From Paradesertivirga sp965650335 (GTDB taxonomy: Bacteria; Bacteroidota; Bacteroidia; Sphingobacteriales; Sphingobacteriaceae), in NCBI GenBank assembly GCA_965650335.1, contig CBFGOI010000008.1, forward strand, positions 1 to 64,000: 64,000 nt of DNA. Reading direction: 5' to 3'. Position numbers and translations under genes: made by a program. The notes under the pieces were generated by a model, which worked only from the letters and a program-made list of their open reading frames with translations, did not search any database and was not told the origin of the DNA. Below, piece by piece: positions 1-7,732 of the stretch. Within the stretch, counting starts at the first letter, position 1, and every line of letters starts with the position of its first letter.

Positions 1-34
1 CAGTCCTTTGCTCTACCAACTGAGCTATGGTACC
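1..34 (-). tRNA. tRNA, 5' part only, probably tRNA-Phe(GAA)
   Basis: Read on the minus strand, the first 34 bases give a 7-nt acceptor arm (GGTACCA), the T8-A9 pair, a D arm with stem GCTC/GAGC and an AGTTGGTA loop, then an anticodon stem AAGGA followed by C-T-G. The bases after U33 start the anticodon with G34, and the AAGGACTG context is what Phe(GAA) tRNAs usually show. The rest of the molecule lies outside the window, so the amino acid is inference. The tRNA nature is secure, and a -7 box sits just upstream at 51-58. Confidence 0.85.
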
Positions 35-50
35 AGCCCCTTTGGGACTG

Positions 51-58
51 CAAATGTA
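51..58 (-). promoter_or_regulatory. -7 promoter box for the tRNA
   Basis: The minus strand reads TACATTTG, a perfect match to the Bacteroidota -7 consensus TAnnTTTG, 16 bases upstream of the mature tRNA 5' end. No clear -33 TTG is seen at the expected 17-23 nt spacing, so only the -7 element is claimed. Confidence 0.6.
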
Positions 59-413
59 GCGTCTTTTTTCATTTATAAAAACATTTTTTCAAATATTACC
101 CATTCTGAATCGGGAGATTTTTTTTAATGGTTCAAAAGTCATTGCAACACAACACCTTAAACAAAAATACTGACTCTATATTCTTTCAAATTAATCCTCC
201 CACCAACTAGTTTGGATTATTTCTCAGATATCTTATTTCCCAAAGCCAATCGAAAAACCAAACTTCCTTCGCTAGGTTTTACAAAAACAAGACGAATGTT
301 TTTCTGCCGGTAAAAATTTATACTCTTTTTAAAATTTACCTTTATTTTTTTATAAATTATACTCCTTAACAATTGACTTTTTACCAGCACAAATTGGCTA
401 AATTCTGCCTGAC
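59..413. other. AT-rich intergenic region between tRNA and Fe-S gene
   Basis: About 350 bases with long T and A runs and no convincing gene. One open frame of about 50 codons on the minus strand (TTG start near 375, ending near 221) is lysine-rich and has no recognisable motif, so it is not called. I see no repeat or terminator hairpin. Confidence 0.6.
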
Positions 414-1727
414 ATGATTGAACAAGCTCTTTTTCTTTTGTTATTGGTTCTTGCGATTATCTTTTTTTCAAAGAATGTAAAAAAGGTGATCAGAAACATA
501 TGGCTTGGTCAACCCGAAGATCGTTCAGACCATCCTTCTTTAAGGTGGAAAACGATGATGAAGGTTGCCTTCGGACAAACAAAAATGGTCGCCCGACCGA
601 TTCCTGCACTGTTGCACTTCTTTGTTTATGCAGGTTTTATAATAATCAATATTGAAATCCTGGAAATAATCATCGACGGAATCTCAGGCACCCACAGAAT
701 ATTTGCCAATCCCTTAGGTTCGCTTTACACCTTCCTCATTGCTTCATTTGAATGGCTGGCAGTCAGTGTTATTATTGCCTGTGCCTTATTTTTAGTCAGA
801 AGAAATATTCTAAGAATTAAGCGCTTCTTTGGTATTGAGATGACAAACTGGCCCCGCTCGGATGCCAATTACATCCTGTATTTTGAGATCATTCTAATGT
901 CGGCTTTTTTACTGATGAATGCGTCAGATTATAAGCTTCAGCAATTAATTCCTGAAAGGTCGCTCAGTTCATCCACATTCCCCGTAAGCTCATTGTTAGG
1001 AAATCTTCTACCAACAAATACCGGCATGTTAGTCGCGTCAGAACGTCTGTTCTGGTGGATGCATATAGTAGGAATCTTTATATTTCTGAATTATTTACCC
1101 TACTCGAAGCATTTTCACATTTTAATGGCTTTCCCGAATACCTATTACTCAAAGCTGACTCCGAGTGGTGAATTGAATAATATGGCAAGCGTTACAAACG
1201 AGGTTAAGGCGATACTAGATCCCTCTTTTCAGCCATTAGAGATAAGTAATCCGGGCAGCTTTGGGGCTAAAGACGTGATCGACCTCTCGTGGAAAAGCTT
1301 AATGGATGCATATACCTGTACAGAATGCGGCAGATGCACATCTGAATGTCCAGCTAATATCACGGGGAAACTCCTGTCTCCACGCAAAATAGTAATGGAC
1401 ACACGCGACAGACTTACCGAGGTAGGTAACAACATCGATAAACATGGGAAGGATTACTCAGATGGGAAAAGTTTGCTGGACGATTACATAACCAGGGAAG
1501 AGCTGTGGGCCTGCACTACCTGCCAGGCATGTATCAAGGCTTGTCCTGTCAATATTGATCCATTGGCCATAATAATGAATTTAAGACGATATATTGTTAT
1601 GGAAGAATCTAAAGCTCCGGCCAGCATTAATAACATGCTCAGTAATGTCGAAAACAACGCTGCACCCTGGAAATATGCTGCATCCGACCGTTTCAATTGG
1701 GCTCAAAACACTAACACAGAAATATGA
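414..1727 (+). CDS. Membrane (Fe-S) oxidoreductase subunit, HdrE/NarI-like helices plus two 4Fe-4S clusters
   Basis: 437 aa. The N-terminal part (about 1-235) holds about five hydrophobic segments with histidines (H67, H217, H233, H235) that could bind b-type heme, as in NarI/HdrE-like cytochromes. The soluble part carries two ferredoxin motifs of the C-x2-C-x2-C-x3-C kind, Cys302-305-308-312 and Cys367-370-373-377. The stop codon overlaps the start of the next gene (ATGA), so the two are translationally coupled. The pair together holds the parts of a HdrDE-like protein: membrane cytochrome and ferredoxin domain here, CCG domains in the partner. This suggests electron transfer between a cytoplasmic donor (for example electron transfer flavoprotein) and menaquinone. 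The partner and quinone are inference. Confidence 0.85.
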   Translation: MIEQALFLLLLVLAIIFFSKNVKKVIRNIWLGQPEDRSDHPSLRWKTMMKVAFGQTKMVARPIPALLHFFVYAGFIIINIEILEIIIDGISGTHRIFANPLGSLYTFLIASFEWLAVSVIIACALFLVRRNILRIKRFFGIEMTNWPRSDANYILYFEIILMSAFLLMNASDYKLQQLIPERSLSSSTFPVSSLLGNLLPTNTGMLVASERLFWWMHIVGIFIFLNYLPYSKHFHILMAFPNTYYSKLTPSGELNNMASVTNEVKAILDPSFQPLEISNPGSFGAKDVIDLSWKSLMDAYTCTECGRCTSECPANITGKLLSPRKIVMDTRDRLTEVGNNIDKHGKDYSDGKSLLDDYITREELWACTTCQACIKACPVNIDPLAIIMNLRRYIVMEESKAPASINNMLSNVENNAAPWKYAASDRFNWAQNTNTEI

Positions 1728-2545
1728 TCGATCCCATAAATCCTATCGACAACGCAAAGCCATTAATAATTCCAACAATGGCAGAAATGACTGCAAGCGG
1801 GAATCAACCCGAAATCTTGTTTTGGGTAGGATGCGCAGGTAGCTTTGACGACCGCGCACAACGAATAACACGGTCCATCTGTAAAATACTGCAGCATGTT
1901 GGTATTAGCTACGCCGTATTAGGCACGGAGGAAGCTTGCACCGGCGACCCTGCCAAAAGGGCTGGCAACGAATTTTTGTTTCAAATGCAGGCAATATCCA
2001 ACATTGAGGTATTAAATGCATATCATGTCAGCAAAATCGTCACTGGCTGCCCCCATTGTTTTAACACGATAAAAAACGAGTATCCATCACTCGGCGGCAA
2101 TTATGAAGTAATCCATCACACTCAGTTAATTCAACAATTAATCGACGAGGGGAAATTAAAAGCAGAAAAGGGAGAAAGCTTTAAAGGAAAAAAAATAACA
2201 TTTCATGATCCATGTTATCTTGGCAGGGGGAATAAAGTATATGAAGCTCCGCGAAAGGCTCTCGAAGTCCTGGATGCTGATCTTGTCGAAATGAAACGGT
2301 GCAAAGCAAATGGATTATGCTGTGGAGCTGGCGGAGCTCAGCTATTCAAAGAGCCAGAGCCTGGTAAAAAAGATATTAACGTTGAAAGAGTTGAGGAAGC
2401 ATTGGAAACTCAGGCCGGCATTATTGCTGCTGCATGTCCCTTTTGTATGACCATGCTTCGGGATGGAGTGAAGCATCTCGAAAAAGAGCAAGACATAGAA
2501 GTCCTGGACATTGCAGAAATAACAGTGAGAGCGAATGGTTTGTAA
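1724..2545 (+). CDS. (Fe-S)-binding CCG-domain protein, HdrD/GlpC-like
   Basis: 273 aa, soluble. Two cysteine-rich (CCG) domains are visible. The first, about 35-115, has Cys37, Cys72, Cys109 and Cys112. The second, about 160-245, has HDPCYLGR at 161-168, the paired Cys199-Cys200 followed by GAGG, and Cys238/Cys241. CCG domains hold a non-cubane 4Fe-4S cluster in heterodisulfide reductase HdrB/HdrD, GlpC and lactate-utilisation LutA. The first domain lacks a clean double-Cys. Its ATG overlaps the stop of the upstream membrane Fe-S subunit, so the two proteins very likely form one complex. Family is confident; the physiological substrate is not known from sequence. Confidence 0.85.
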   Translation: MIDPINPIDNAKPLIIPTMAEMTASGNQPEILFWVGCAGSFDDRAQRITRSICKILQHVGISYAVLGTEEACTGDPAKRAGNEFLFQMQAISNIEVLNAYHVSKIVTGCPHCFNTIKNEYPSLGGNYEVIHHTQLIQQLIDEGKLKAEKGESFKGKKITFHDPCYLGRGNKVYEAPRKALEVLDADLVEMKRCKANGLCCGAGGAQLFKEPEPGKKDINVERVEEALETQAGIIAAACPFCMTMLRDGVKHLEKEQDIEVLDIAEITVRANGL

Positions 2546-3015
2546 ACCCATTAAAGGGTAGGTAAAATCAACTTTTTATACTCCGTTTATAAACGAATTT
2601 TAAAAATCCAGGCATCAGTTTAATGAATTCTACGGCAAATAATCTGAAGTTTGTCATTATAGGTGTGTCCTTGTAGTGTTTCCAAAGATATATCGTAATT
2701 ATTAATAAAACAATACCTAATAGCGGTTATATGTAAAAGAATAATATTATGTTAATATTAAAAGGCTCAGTAATGCATTTTTAAGACCATCTATTTTCTT
2801 ACACAAATGCAAAACCGGCAATCTGATACAATAAACAGTAAATCAACCCTCCCGTTAGTACCTCTGTTTGAACAATTAAATCATTTTCGAATTGGTGTGA
2901 AGAGGATGTCGTCTGCAATCCGCATTGAAAAGGCATGCCAGATGCTTTCTCCGACTGGAAGACAATTTTGACAGCTTATTAACGCATACGAATCTAAGAT
3001 TTTGTAAATTTGACC
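2546..3015. other. Intergenic region, one doubtful small ORF
   Basis: About 470 bases of low-GC sequence. It contains one open frame, listed separately at 2807-2971, and otherwise no hairpin terminator, repeat or RNA gene that I can recognise. Confidence 0.55.
2807..2971 (+). CDS. Possible small protein, 54 aa
   Basis: An ATG-started frame of 54 codons with mixed, protein-like composition (begins MQNRQSDTIN, ends SPTGRQF). No motif, signal peptide or membrane segment. It lies 44 bases before the next gene, in the same direction. No ribosome binding site or promoter clearly supports it, so it may be chance. Confidence 0.2.
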   Translation: MQNRQSDTINSKSTLPLVPLFEQLNHFRIGVKRMSSAIRIEKACQMLSPTGRQF

Positions 3016-3501
3016 ATGGAAATCTCTAAAAGCTCCAGAGTTTGGATATATCAGTCAAACCGCCCGTTTTCTTTACATGAAGAACATGGGATAAAAGAAA
3101 AATTAAATAATTTTATACGTCAGTGGGAAGCCCATGGGAATAAGCTGACTGCCAAGGTAGAAATCCATTATAACAGATTTATCATGCTGATGGTGGATGA
3201 GGAGCAGGCAGGGGCAACAGGTTGTTCCATTGATAAATCGGTGAACCTGATGAAGCAAATTGAAGAAGAACTAGATATTAATCTTTTCGACCGGTTCAAC
3301 ATTGCTTATCGCGATGTCAACGGCATTCGTTCGTGCAGCAGGGAAGAGTTTGAAAACTTAATCAGCGAGGGGAAAATAACTGAAAATACTATCGTATTTA
3401 ATAATCTTATTCAAACGGTAGCCGAAGTTGAAAACAATTGGGAGATTCCTTTTAAAAACAGCTGGCATCCACGCGTATTCGGCGATTTGATAAAAGCCTG
3501 A
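3016..3501 (+). CDS. Conserved Bacteroidota protein of unknown function (often mislabelled ABC transporter ATPase)
   Basis: 161 aa from the ATG at 3016; an in-frame TTG six bases earlier is less likely. The sequence opens MEISKSSRVW and contains W-x-A-H-G-N and NSWHPR near the C terminus. It has no Walker A or ABC signature, so the database label ABC transporter ATPase that such 160-aa proteins often carry is not supported by the sequence. It follows the CCG Fe-S gene in the same direction after a long gap, so a shared transcript is uncertain. Function unknown. Confidence 0.75.
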   Translation: MEISKSSRVWIYQSNRPFSLHEEHGIKEKLNNFIRQWEAHGNKLTAKVEIHYNRFIMLMVDEEQAGATGCSIDKSVNLMKQIEEELDINLFDRFNIAYRDVNGIRSCSREEFENLISEGKITENTIVFNNLIQTVAEVENNWEIPFKNSWHPRVFGDLIKA

Positions 3502-3556
3502 ATAAACCTTTTTTAATACCCGTTTCACTTTAATGCTTTCTTTCTGAAATTCGAAT

Positions 3557-4285
3557 TTATTCGAACTTTAAATTTCTGATCCTCCGCATATTTCTCAGGA
3601 TCAAGTATTGCTTATGGTAAATATATGGAGTAGGTTTTGTGGGTGACCAGCGTCGGGGGTTCGGTAGCACAGCAATGAGCAAAGCGGCCTGCCCTTTACT
3701 CAAACGAGTGGCAGGTTTCTTATAATAAAATTGTGTAGCTGCTTCAGCTCCATAAATACCATCCCCAGTTTCAATTACGTTAAGGTAAACCTCCATAATC
3801 CGCTTTTTAGTCCATAGCAGTTCAATTAATGCGGTAAAGTAAGCTTCAAAACCTTTTCTAATCCATGACCGGCCTGGCCATAAAAACACATTCTTGGCCG
3901 TTTGCTGGCTAATCGTACTCCCCCCGCGCACCCGCTTACCCGCTTGGTTTTTCTTATAGGCTTTTTGTATGGATTTGATATCGAAGCCCCAATGCTTCAA
4001 AAAGTGAGCGTCTTCGCCAGCCATCGCCGCGTACTTCAGATTGTCAGACAAATCATCGAAGTCTCGCCATTTCTTTTCCATCTTCCAGGCTTTTCCATCG
4101 ATTTTGCGTTCGAAGCCGCGTTGGACCATTAGCCAGGTGACAGGCGGATTAACAAAACGATAAATCAAAACCCAAAGAATGGTGGTAGCAAAAAACCACA
4201 ACAGAATCTTTTTGACTGCTCGGAAAAATCTCGAAAAATTAAATGAAGATGATTTTCTACCTGACTTGCTTCTTCTACGGGACAT
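3557..4285 (-). CDS. mtgA: Monofunctional peptidoglycan glycosyltransferase
   Basis: 242 aa, the usual MtgA length. A basic N terminus (about 1-20) is followed by one membrane anchor (about 27-45) and a GT51 domain. Visible GT51 motifs are EDAHFLKHWG (catalytic Glu about 91), GGSTISQQTAKN, and a second stretch with EAYFTALIELLWTKKRIMEVYLN. It polymerises lipid II into glycan strands on the outer face of the inner membrane and lacks the transpeptidase domain of class A PBPs. It is downstream of rplI on the same strand but separated from it by a clear terminator at 4298-4330, so it is probably transcribed separately. Confidence 0.95.
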   Translation of the reverse strand: MSRRRSKSGRKSSSFNFSRFFRAVKKILLWFFATTILWVLIYRFVNPPVTWLMVQRGFERKIDGKAWKMEKKWRDFDDLSDNLKYAAMAGEDAHFLKHWGFDIKSIQKAYKKNQAGKRVRGGSTISQQTAKNVFLWPGRSWIRKGFEAYFTALIELLWTKKRIMEVYLNVIETGDGIYGAEAATQFYYKKPATRLSKGQAALLIAVLPNPRRWSPTKPTPYIYHKQYLILRNMRRIRNLKFE

Positions 4286-4297
4286 GCGTGCAAAAAT

Positions 4298-4330
4298 AAA
4301 AAAGGCGCCCGTTTCGGAGCACCTTTTTTT
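4298..4330 (-). terminator. Rho-independent terminator of rpsF-rpsR-rplI
   Basis: On the minus strand an A-run leads into GGUGCUC, a CGAAAC loop and GGGCGCC, giving a 7-bp GC-rich stem with two G-U pairs, extended by six A-U pairs and ending in a U tract. It lies 50 bases after the rplI stop and just before mtgA. Confidence 0.8.
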
Positions 4331-4379
4331 GATTTAGTGTTTACCAGATCTTTTACAATCTGATAACCTAAAGATAGTA

Positions 4380-4823
4380 TTATTCAGCAACTACTTCAAA
4401 AGGAACCTGAACTTTAACTTCTTTGTGTAAGTTAAGGTTAGCAATATACTCGCCAACAAATTTAGGTTCAGTTTCGAAAGTAATTCTTCTGCGATCTACT
4501 TCAAATCCTTCTCTCTTCAATGCATCGGCAACTTGAATAGTATTTACCGCACCAAAGATTTTACCACTTTCGCCGGCTTTAGCACCAACGGTAAGTTTAA
4601 CACCTTCTAATTTAGCAGCAATTGCAAGAGCATCATTTTTGATTTTATCTTGTTTAAATTGTGCCTGTTTAAGGTTCTCTGCCAATACTTTTTTAGCAGA
4701 AGATGTAGCTAAAGTAGCAAAGCCTTGCGGGATAAGGTAATTGCGGCCATAACCTGGCTTTACAGTTACTACATCATCCTTTTCGCCAAGGTTTTTAATA
4801 TCTTGTTTTAAAATAATTTCCAT
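4380..4823 (-). CDS. rplI: 50S ribosomal protein L9
   Basis: 147 aa, the family's normal length. The N-terminal rRNA-binding domain is clear: MEIILKQDIKNLGEKDDVV, then KPGYGRNYLIPQGFA (about 22-36), followed by the long connecting helix and a C-terminal domain with GKIFGAVN (about 86-93). It binds 23S rRNA at the base of the L1 stalk. It is the last gene of rpsF-rpsR-rplI, 13 bases after rpsR, and is followed by a terminator. Confidence 0.98.
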   Translation of the reverse strand: MEIILKQDIKNLGEKDDVVTVKPGYGRNYLIPQGFATLATSSAKKVLAENLKQAQFKQDKIKNDALAIAAKLEGVKLTVGAKAGESGKIFGAVNTIQVADALKREGFEVDRRRITFETEPKFVGEYIANLNLHKEVKVQVPFEVVAE

Positions 4824-4836
4824 TTCGCTTACCTCC

Positions 4837-5100
4837 CTATTTTAATGAATCTGTTACATAAGGTAATATACCAATATGACGGGCACGCTTAACAGCCTGA
4901 GCTACTTTACGTTGAAACTTTAATGAAGTTCCTGTAAGACGACGAGGTAAAACTTTACCCTGATCGTTAATAAACTTCAAAAGGAAGTTTGCGTCTTTGT
5001 AATCAATGTACTTGATTCCGTTTTTCTTAAAACGGCAATATTTTTTACGAGTATCCTCTACTTTAGGGGCAGTAACGTATTTAATTTGATCTCTTGCCAT
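4837..5100 (-). CDS. rpsR: 30S ribosomal protein S18
   Basis: 87 aa. It carries the S18 core: KKYCRFKKNGIKYIDYKD, then GKVLPRRLTGTS and the C-terminal AVKRARHIGILPYV. S18 pairs with S6 on the platform of the small subunit, which fits their adjacency. The start codon shares one base with the rpsF stop (TAATG), so the S6 and S18 pair is translationally coupled. Confidence 0.98.
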   Translation of the reverse strand: MARDQIKYVTAPKVEDTRKKYCRFKKNGIKYIDYKDANFLLKFINDQGKVLPRRLTGTSLKFQRKVAQAVKRARHIGILPYVTDSLK

Positions 5101-5462
5101 TATCCTGCTACCTCCTCAGTTTGTTTTTTCTTATTGAAAGCTCCGCTACGTTTTTTCTCGCTGTAAGCAATTGCATGCTTATCAAGAGCAACGGTTAAGA
5201 AACGCATGATACGCTCATCACGTCTGTATTCAATCTCCAGTTTGTTAATTAATTCACCCGGAGCCTTAAATTCAGTTAGGTGATAGTATCCTGTCGTTTT
5301 CTTTTGGATAGGATACGCTAGTTTCTTCAAACCCCAATTATCTTCATTGATAATTTCGGCTCCGTTATCAGATAAAATACCACGAAATTTAGCTATTGCC
5401 TCTTTCGCAGCTTCTTCAGATAACAACGGGGTAAGAACGATTAGTGTTTCGTACTGTTGCAT
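5100..5462 (-). CDS. rpsF: 30S ribosomal protein S6
   Basis: 120 aa. The sequence begins MQQYETLIVLTPLLSEE and includes NWGLKKLAYPIQKKTTGYYHLTEF split over the S6 beta strands, then EYRRDERIMRFLTV. A short lysine-rich tail follows. First gene of the S6-S18-L9 operon, transcribed from the promoter at 5504-5534. The leader contains a short hairpin (CCCTT-AAA-AAGGG, about 5487-5499) that could serve S6:S18 autoregulation known in other bacteria, but the diagnostic motif is not evident. Confidence 0.98.
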   Translation of the reverse strand: MQQYETLIVLTPLLSEEAAKEAIAKFRGILSDNGAEIINEDNWGLKKLAYPIQKKTTGYYHLTEFKAPGELINKLEIEYRRDERIMRFLTVALDKHAIAYSEKKRSGAFNKKKQTEEVAG

Positions 5463-5503
5463 TTTCTAATTTTTTGTTAATTATTACCCTTTTTAAGGGG
5501 AGG

Positions 5504-5534
5504 CAAATGTAGTAATAATAATTATCACAACAAA
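5504..5534 (-). promoter_or_regulatory. Promoter of rpsF-rpsR-rplI
   Basis: The minus strand has TTTG (5534-5531), a 19-nt spacer and TACATTTG (5511-5504). This matches the Bacteroidota sigma-ABfr consensus (TTTG, 17-23 nt, TAnnTTTG) at every fixed base. Predicted transcription start is near 5497, giving a leader of about 35 nt. Confidence 0.85.
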
Positions 5535-5623
5535 GCATTTTATAAAAAGCATTTCTGTGCTAATCAGGCAATTGCAGACTGGGCGTCAGGCTTCTCTGAA
5601 TTAACAAGAAAAACATTACATAC

Positions 5624-5650
5624 AAAAAAAGCGCCTTGACGGGCGCCTTA
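5624..5650 (-). terminator. Rho-independent terminator with no assigned gene
   Basis: Minus strand: AAGGCGCC, loop CGTCAA, GGCGCTT, then TTTTTTT. The stem has one bulged G. It would end a transcript coming from the dnaX side and protects the rpsF promoter from read-through. Confidence 0.6.
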
Positions 5651-5778
5651 AACCTAAACTAAACTTAAATCCAGATCAACAGCCTAACCACAAGCCTGAC
5701 CTTTATGAAAAACCTAACAACATTGCTTACGGCAAAAAAACAATAAGGTTGCACATCTGAAAAAAAAACTGAAACGAA
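5624..5778 (-). ncRNA. Candidate small RNA upstream of rpsF
   Basis: On the minus strand a TAAATTTG box at 5792-5785 would start a transcript near 5778. About 150 nt later comes a hairpin with GCGCC-type arms (AAGG-CGCC, loop CGUCAA, GGCG-CUU) followed by seven U, a good intrinsic terminator with no gene on that strand before it. No open frame of note lies between. No -33 element is seen and no known RNA family is recognised, so this is a hypothesis. Confidence 0.3.
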
Positions 5779-5833
5779 AAAAAACAAATTTATTAATCTT
5801 AAATCTTCTATCTAAAATCTCACATCTTCTCTT

Positions 5834-5841
5834 TATTTTCG
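5834..5841 (+). promoter_or_regulatory. -7 box at the dnaX start
   Basis: TATTTTCG fits TAnnTTCG, a common variant of the phylum's -7 element, and ends only five bases before the dnaX ATG at 5847. If used, the transcript would be leaderless or nearly so. No -33 TTG at proper spacing. Confidence 0.35.
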
Positions 5842-5846
5842 TGGCG

Positions 5847-7649
5847 ATGGATAATTTTATAGTGTCGGCGAGAAAGTACAGGCCATCAACGTTCGAAAGC
5901 GTTGTCGGTCAGCAGCATATCACAAACACCCTAAAAAATGCCATTAAAAACAATCAGCTTGCTCAGGCTTTTTTGTTCTGCGGACCTCGTGGCGTTGGAA
6001 AAACAACATGTGCACGTATCCTCGCAAAAACCATCAATTGTCAGAATCTATCAACACAAGTAGAAGCCTGCGGCGAGTGCGACTCCTGCCGATCTTTTCA
6101 AAATGGAAATTCATTCAGCATTCACGAGCTGGATGCGGCTTCCAACAACTCTGTAGATGACATACGTAGCTTAATTGAGCAGGTTAGAATACCCCCTCAG
6201 ACCGGAAAGTATAAAATCTATATTATAGATGAGGTGCACATGCTTTCGCAAGCTGCATTCAACGCTTTCTTAAAAACTTTGGAAGAACCTCCCTCTTATG
6301 CTATATTTATTTTAGCTACTACAGAAAAGCATAAAATATTACCTACCATTCTTTCGCGTTGTCAGATCTTTGACTTTAACAGGATACGTGTTGAAGACAT
6401 GGCCAGCCATCTGGCATCTATCGCAAAGAAAGAAAACGTAGAGTATGATAATGACGGTTTACACCTGATAGCTCAAAAAGCTGATGGTGGCTTACGCGAT
6501 GCGCTATCTATGTTCGATCAGATAGTAAGCTTCTCGAATAGAAACGTAAATTACAAAGCGGTAATCGACAATCTGAACATTCTCGATTACGACTATTATT
6601 TTAAGATTACTCAAAGCTTATTACAAGAAGATATCGCCAGTACCTTGCTGATTTTCGATGAGATTTTGGCAAATGGATTTGATGGAAATAATTTCATCAA
6701 TGGCTTAGCGGCTCATTTCAGGAACATTCTGGTTGGGAAAGACCCTTCGACTTTAAAATTACTTGAGGTGAGCGAAGGTATCCGACAAAAATACTTAGAG
6801 CAGTCAAAAGCTGCATCCGCTTCCTTTTTACTTTCAGCCTTAAATATTGCCAACCAATGCGATCTTAATTATAAGAACAGTAAAAACCAGCGACTGCAGG
6901 TAGAACTCTCGCTCATTAAGATCTGCCACATACCATCGGCCCTAAATCTTTCAGCTTCTGCAGAGGCATTAAAAAAAAAACCTGAATCCATAGGAAAAGC
7001 TGAGTCCCAGGCCTTAAAACCGATCCAGCAACAGTCCGCACAAGTACCTGAAAACAAGGAAGAAAGACCTTATACAACAGCAGAAACGCACCCTTTAAGT
7101 ATCGCATCGGAGCCGGCAAAGGCCGATCTAATACCCCCTCCTCCTATCCCCTCAGAGAAGCCAAAAATTACCGTTAAGTCATTAAAATCCGCTCCGTCGA
7201 TCATTCCTAATCTGAACGATTTAAGTAGCCCGGTTAATAAAGCAGAAGAAGATGCGCCGAAATACGTTTCGGGTGATAGCAGGAAGCCTTTTACGTCAGA
7301 TGACTTTTTAAATCTTTGGAACACCTATGCGGCTGATATTAAAAAAGCCGGCAAAATCAATCTGTTCACCATCATGACGGCCAATCCACCGACCGTTTTA
7401 GACGACTTCAAAATTGAGCTTGTTACCGAGAACCGCATTCAGGAAGATCTTTTGATACTTGAGAAAGTAGACTTATTGAATTTCCTGAGAGTGAAGCTTG
7501 AGAATTTTGGCATAGATATAATTACCCGTCAGGCAGAACAGAACGAAAAAAAAAGGCTGTATACTTCCCATGAAAAATATCAGCATATGCTGGCTAAAAA
7601 CCCTATGCTGGAAGAATTTAGAAGGAAGTTCAATTTAGATGTAAATTAA
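5847..7649 (+). CDS. dnaX: DNA polymerase III subunit gamma/tau
   Basis: 600 aa from the ATG at 5847; a GTG two codons earlier is also open. AAA+ clamp-loader ATPase: Walker A GPRGVGKT at 46-53, zinc-binding Cys65, Cys75, Cys78, Cys81, Walker B IIDEVH at 126-131, sensor/arginine-finger LSRCQIFDF near 170. Domain III ends about residue 365. A Pro/Lys/Ser-rich linker (about 370-485) and a C-terminal tau domain follow. At 6971-6980 ten A bases encode the end of Leu375 and Lys376-378. Shifting the frame by one in either direction meets a stop within a few codons (TGA or TAG), so transcript slippage would yield a gamma-like protein of about 380 aa. It stands alone on the plus strand. Confidence 0.96.
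   Translation: MDNFIVSARKYRPSTFESVVGQQHITNTLKNAIKNNQLAQAFLFCGPRGVGKTTCARILAKTINCQNLSTQVEACGECDSCRSFQNGNSFSIHELDAASNNSVDDIRSLIEQVRIPPQTGKYKIYIIDEVHMLSQAAFNAFLKTLEEPPSYAIFILATTEKHKILPTILSRCQIFDFNRIRVEDMASHLASIAKKENVEYDNDGLHLIAQKADGGLRDALSMFDQIVSFSNRNVNYKAVIDNLNILDYDYYFKITQSLLQEDIASTLLIFDEILANGFDGNNFINGLAAHFRNILVGKDPSTLKLLEVSEGIRQKYLEQSKAASASFLLSALNIANQCDLNYKNSKNQRLQVELSLIKICHIPSALNLSASAEALKKKPESIGKAESQALKPIQQQSAQVPENKEERPYTTAETHPLSIASEPAKADLIPPPPIPSEKPKITVKSLKSAPSIIPNLNDLSSPVNKAEEDAPKYVSGDSRKPFTSDDFLNLWNTYAADIKKAGKINLFTIMTANPPTVLDDFKIELVTENRIQEDLLILEKVDLLNFLRVKLENFGIDIITRQAEQNEKKRLYTSHEKYQHMLAKNPMLEEFRRKFNLDVN
6971..6980 (+). other. A10 slippery run in dnaX
   Basis: Ten consecutive A bases at the junction of domain III and the linker. 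One extra A gives Lys-Lys-Lys-Thr then TGA. One A fewer gives Lys-Lys-Asn-Leu-Asn-Pro then TAG. Both alternative products stop about residue 380. In Thermus thermophilus a run of A in dnaX makes gamma by transcriptional slippage; the same role here is inference. Confidence 0.6.
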
Positions 7650-7732
7650 ACGCTATCCTCCAGGGAAGAAATATCTTCGCGAAACACAAGAAGTTCAACT
7701 CACTTTTTATCTCGAATTATCCGCGTAAAGAA

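Larger units (their letters stand above)
5463..5846. other. Intergenic region between rpsF and dnaX
   Basis: Contains the rpsF promoter (5504-5534), a minus-strand terminator hairpin (5624-5650), a minus-strand -7 box TAAATTTG (5785-5792) and the dnaX -7 box (5834-5841). The stretch between the TAAATTTG box and the terminator could encode a small RNA, listed separately. Confidence 0.6.

Noticed and set aside
221..375. About 50-codon frame on the minus strand, TTG start
   Set aside because: Lysine-rich, no motif, no promoter; cannot be separated from chance in AT-rich DNA.
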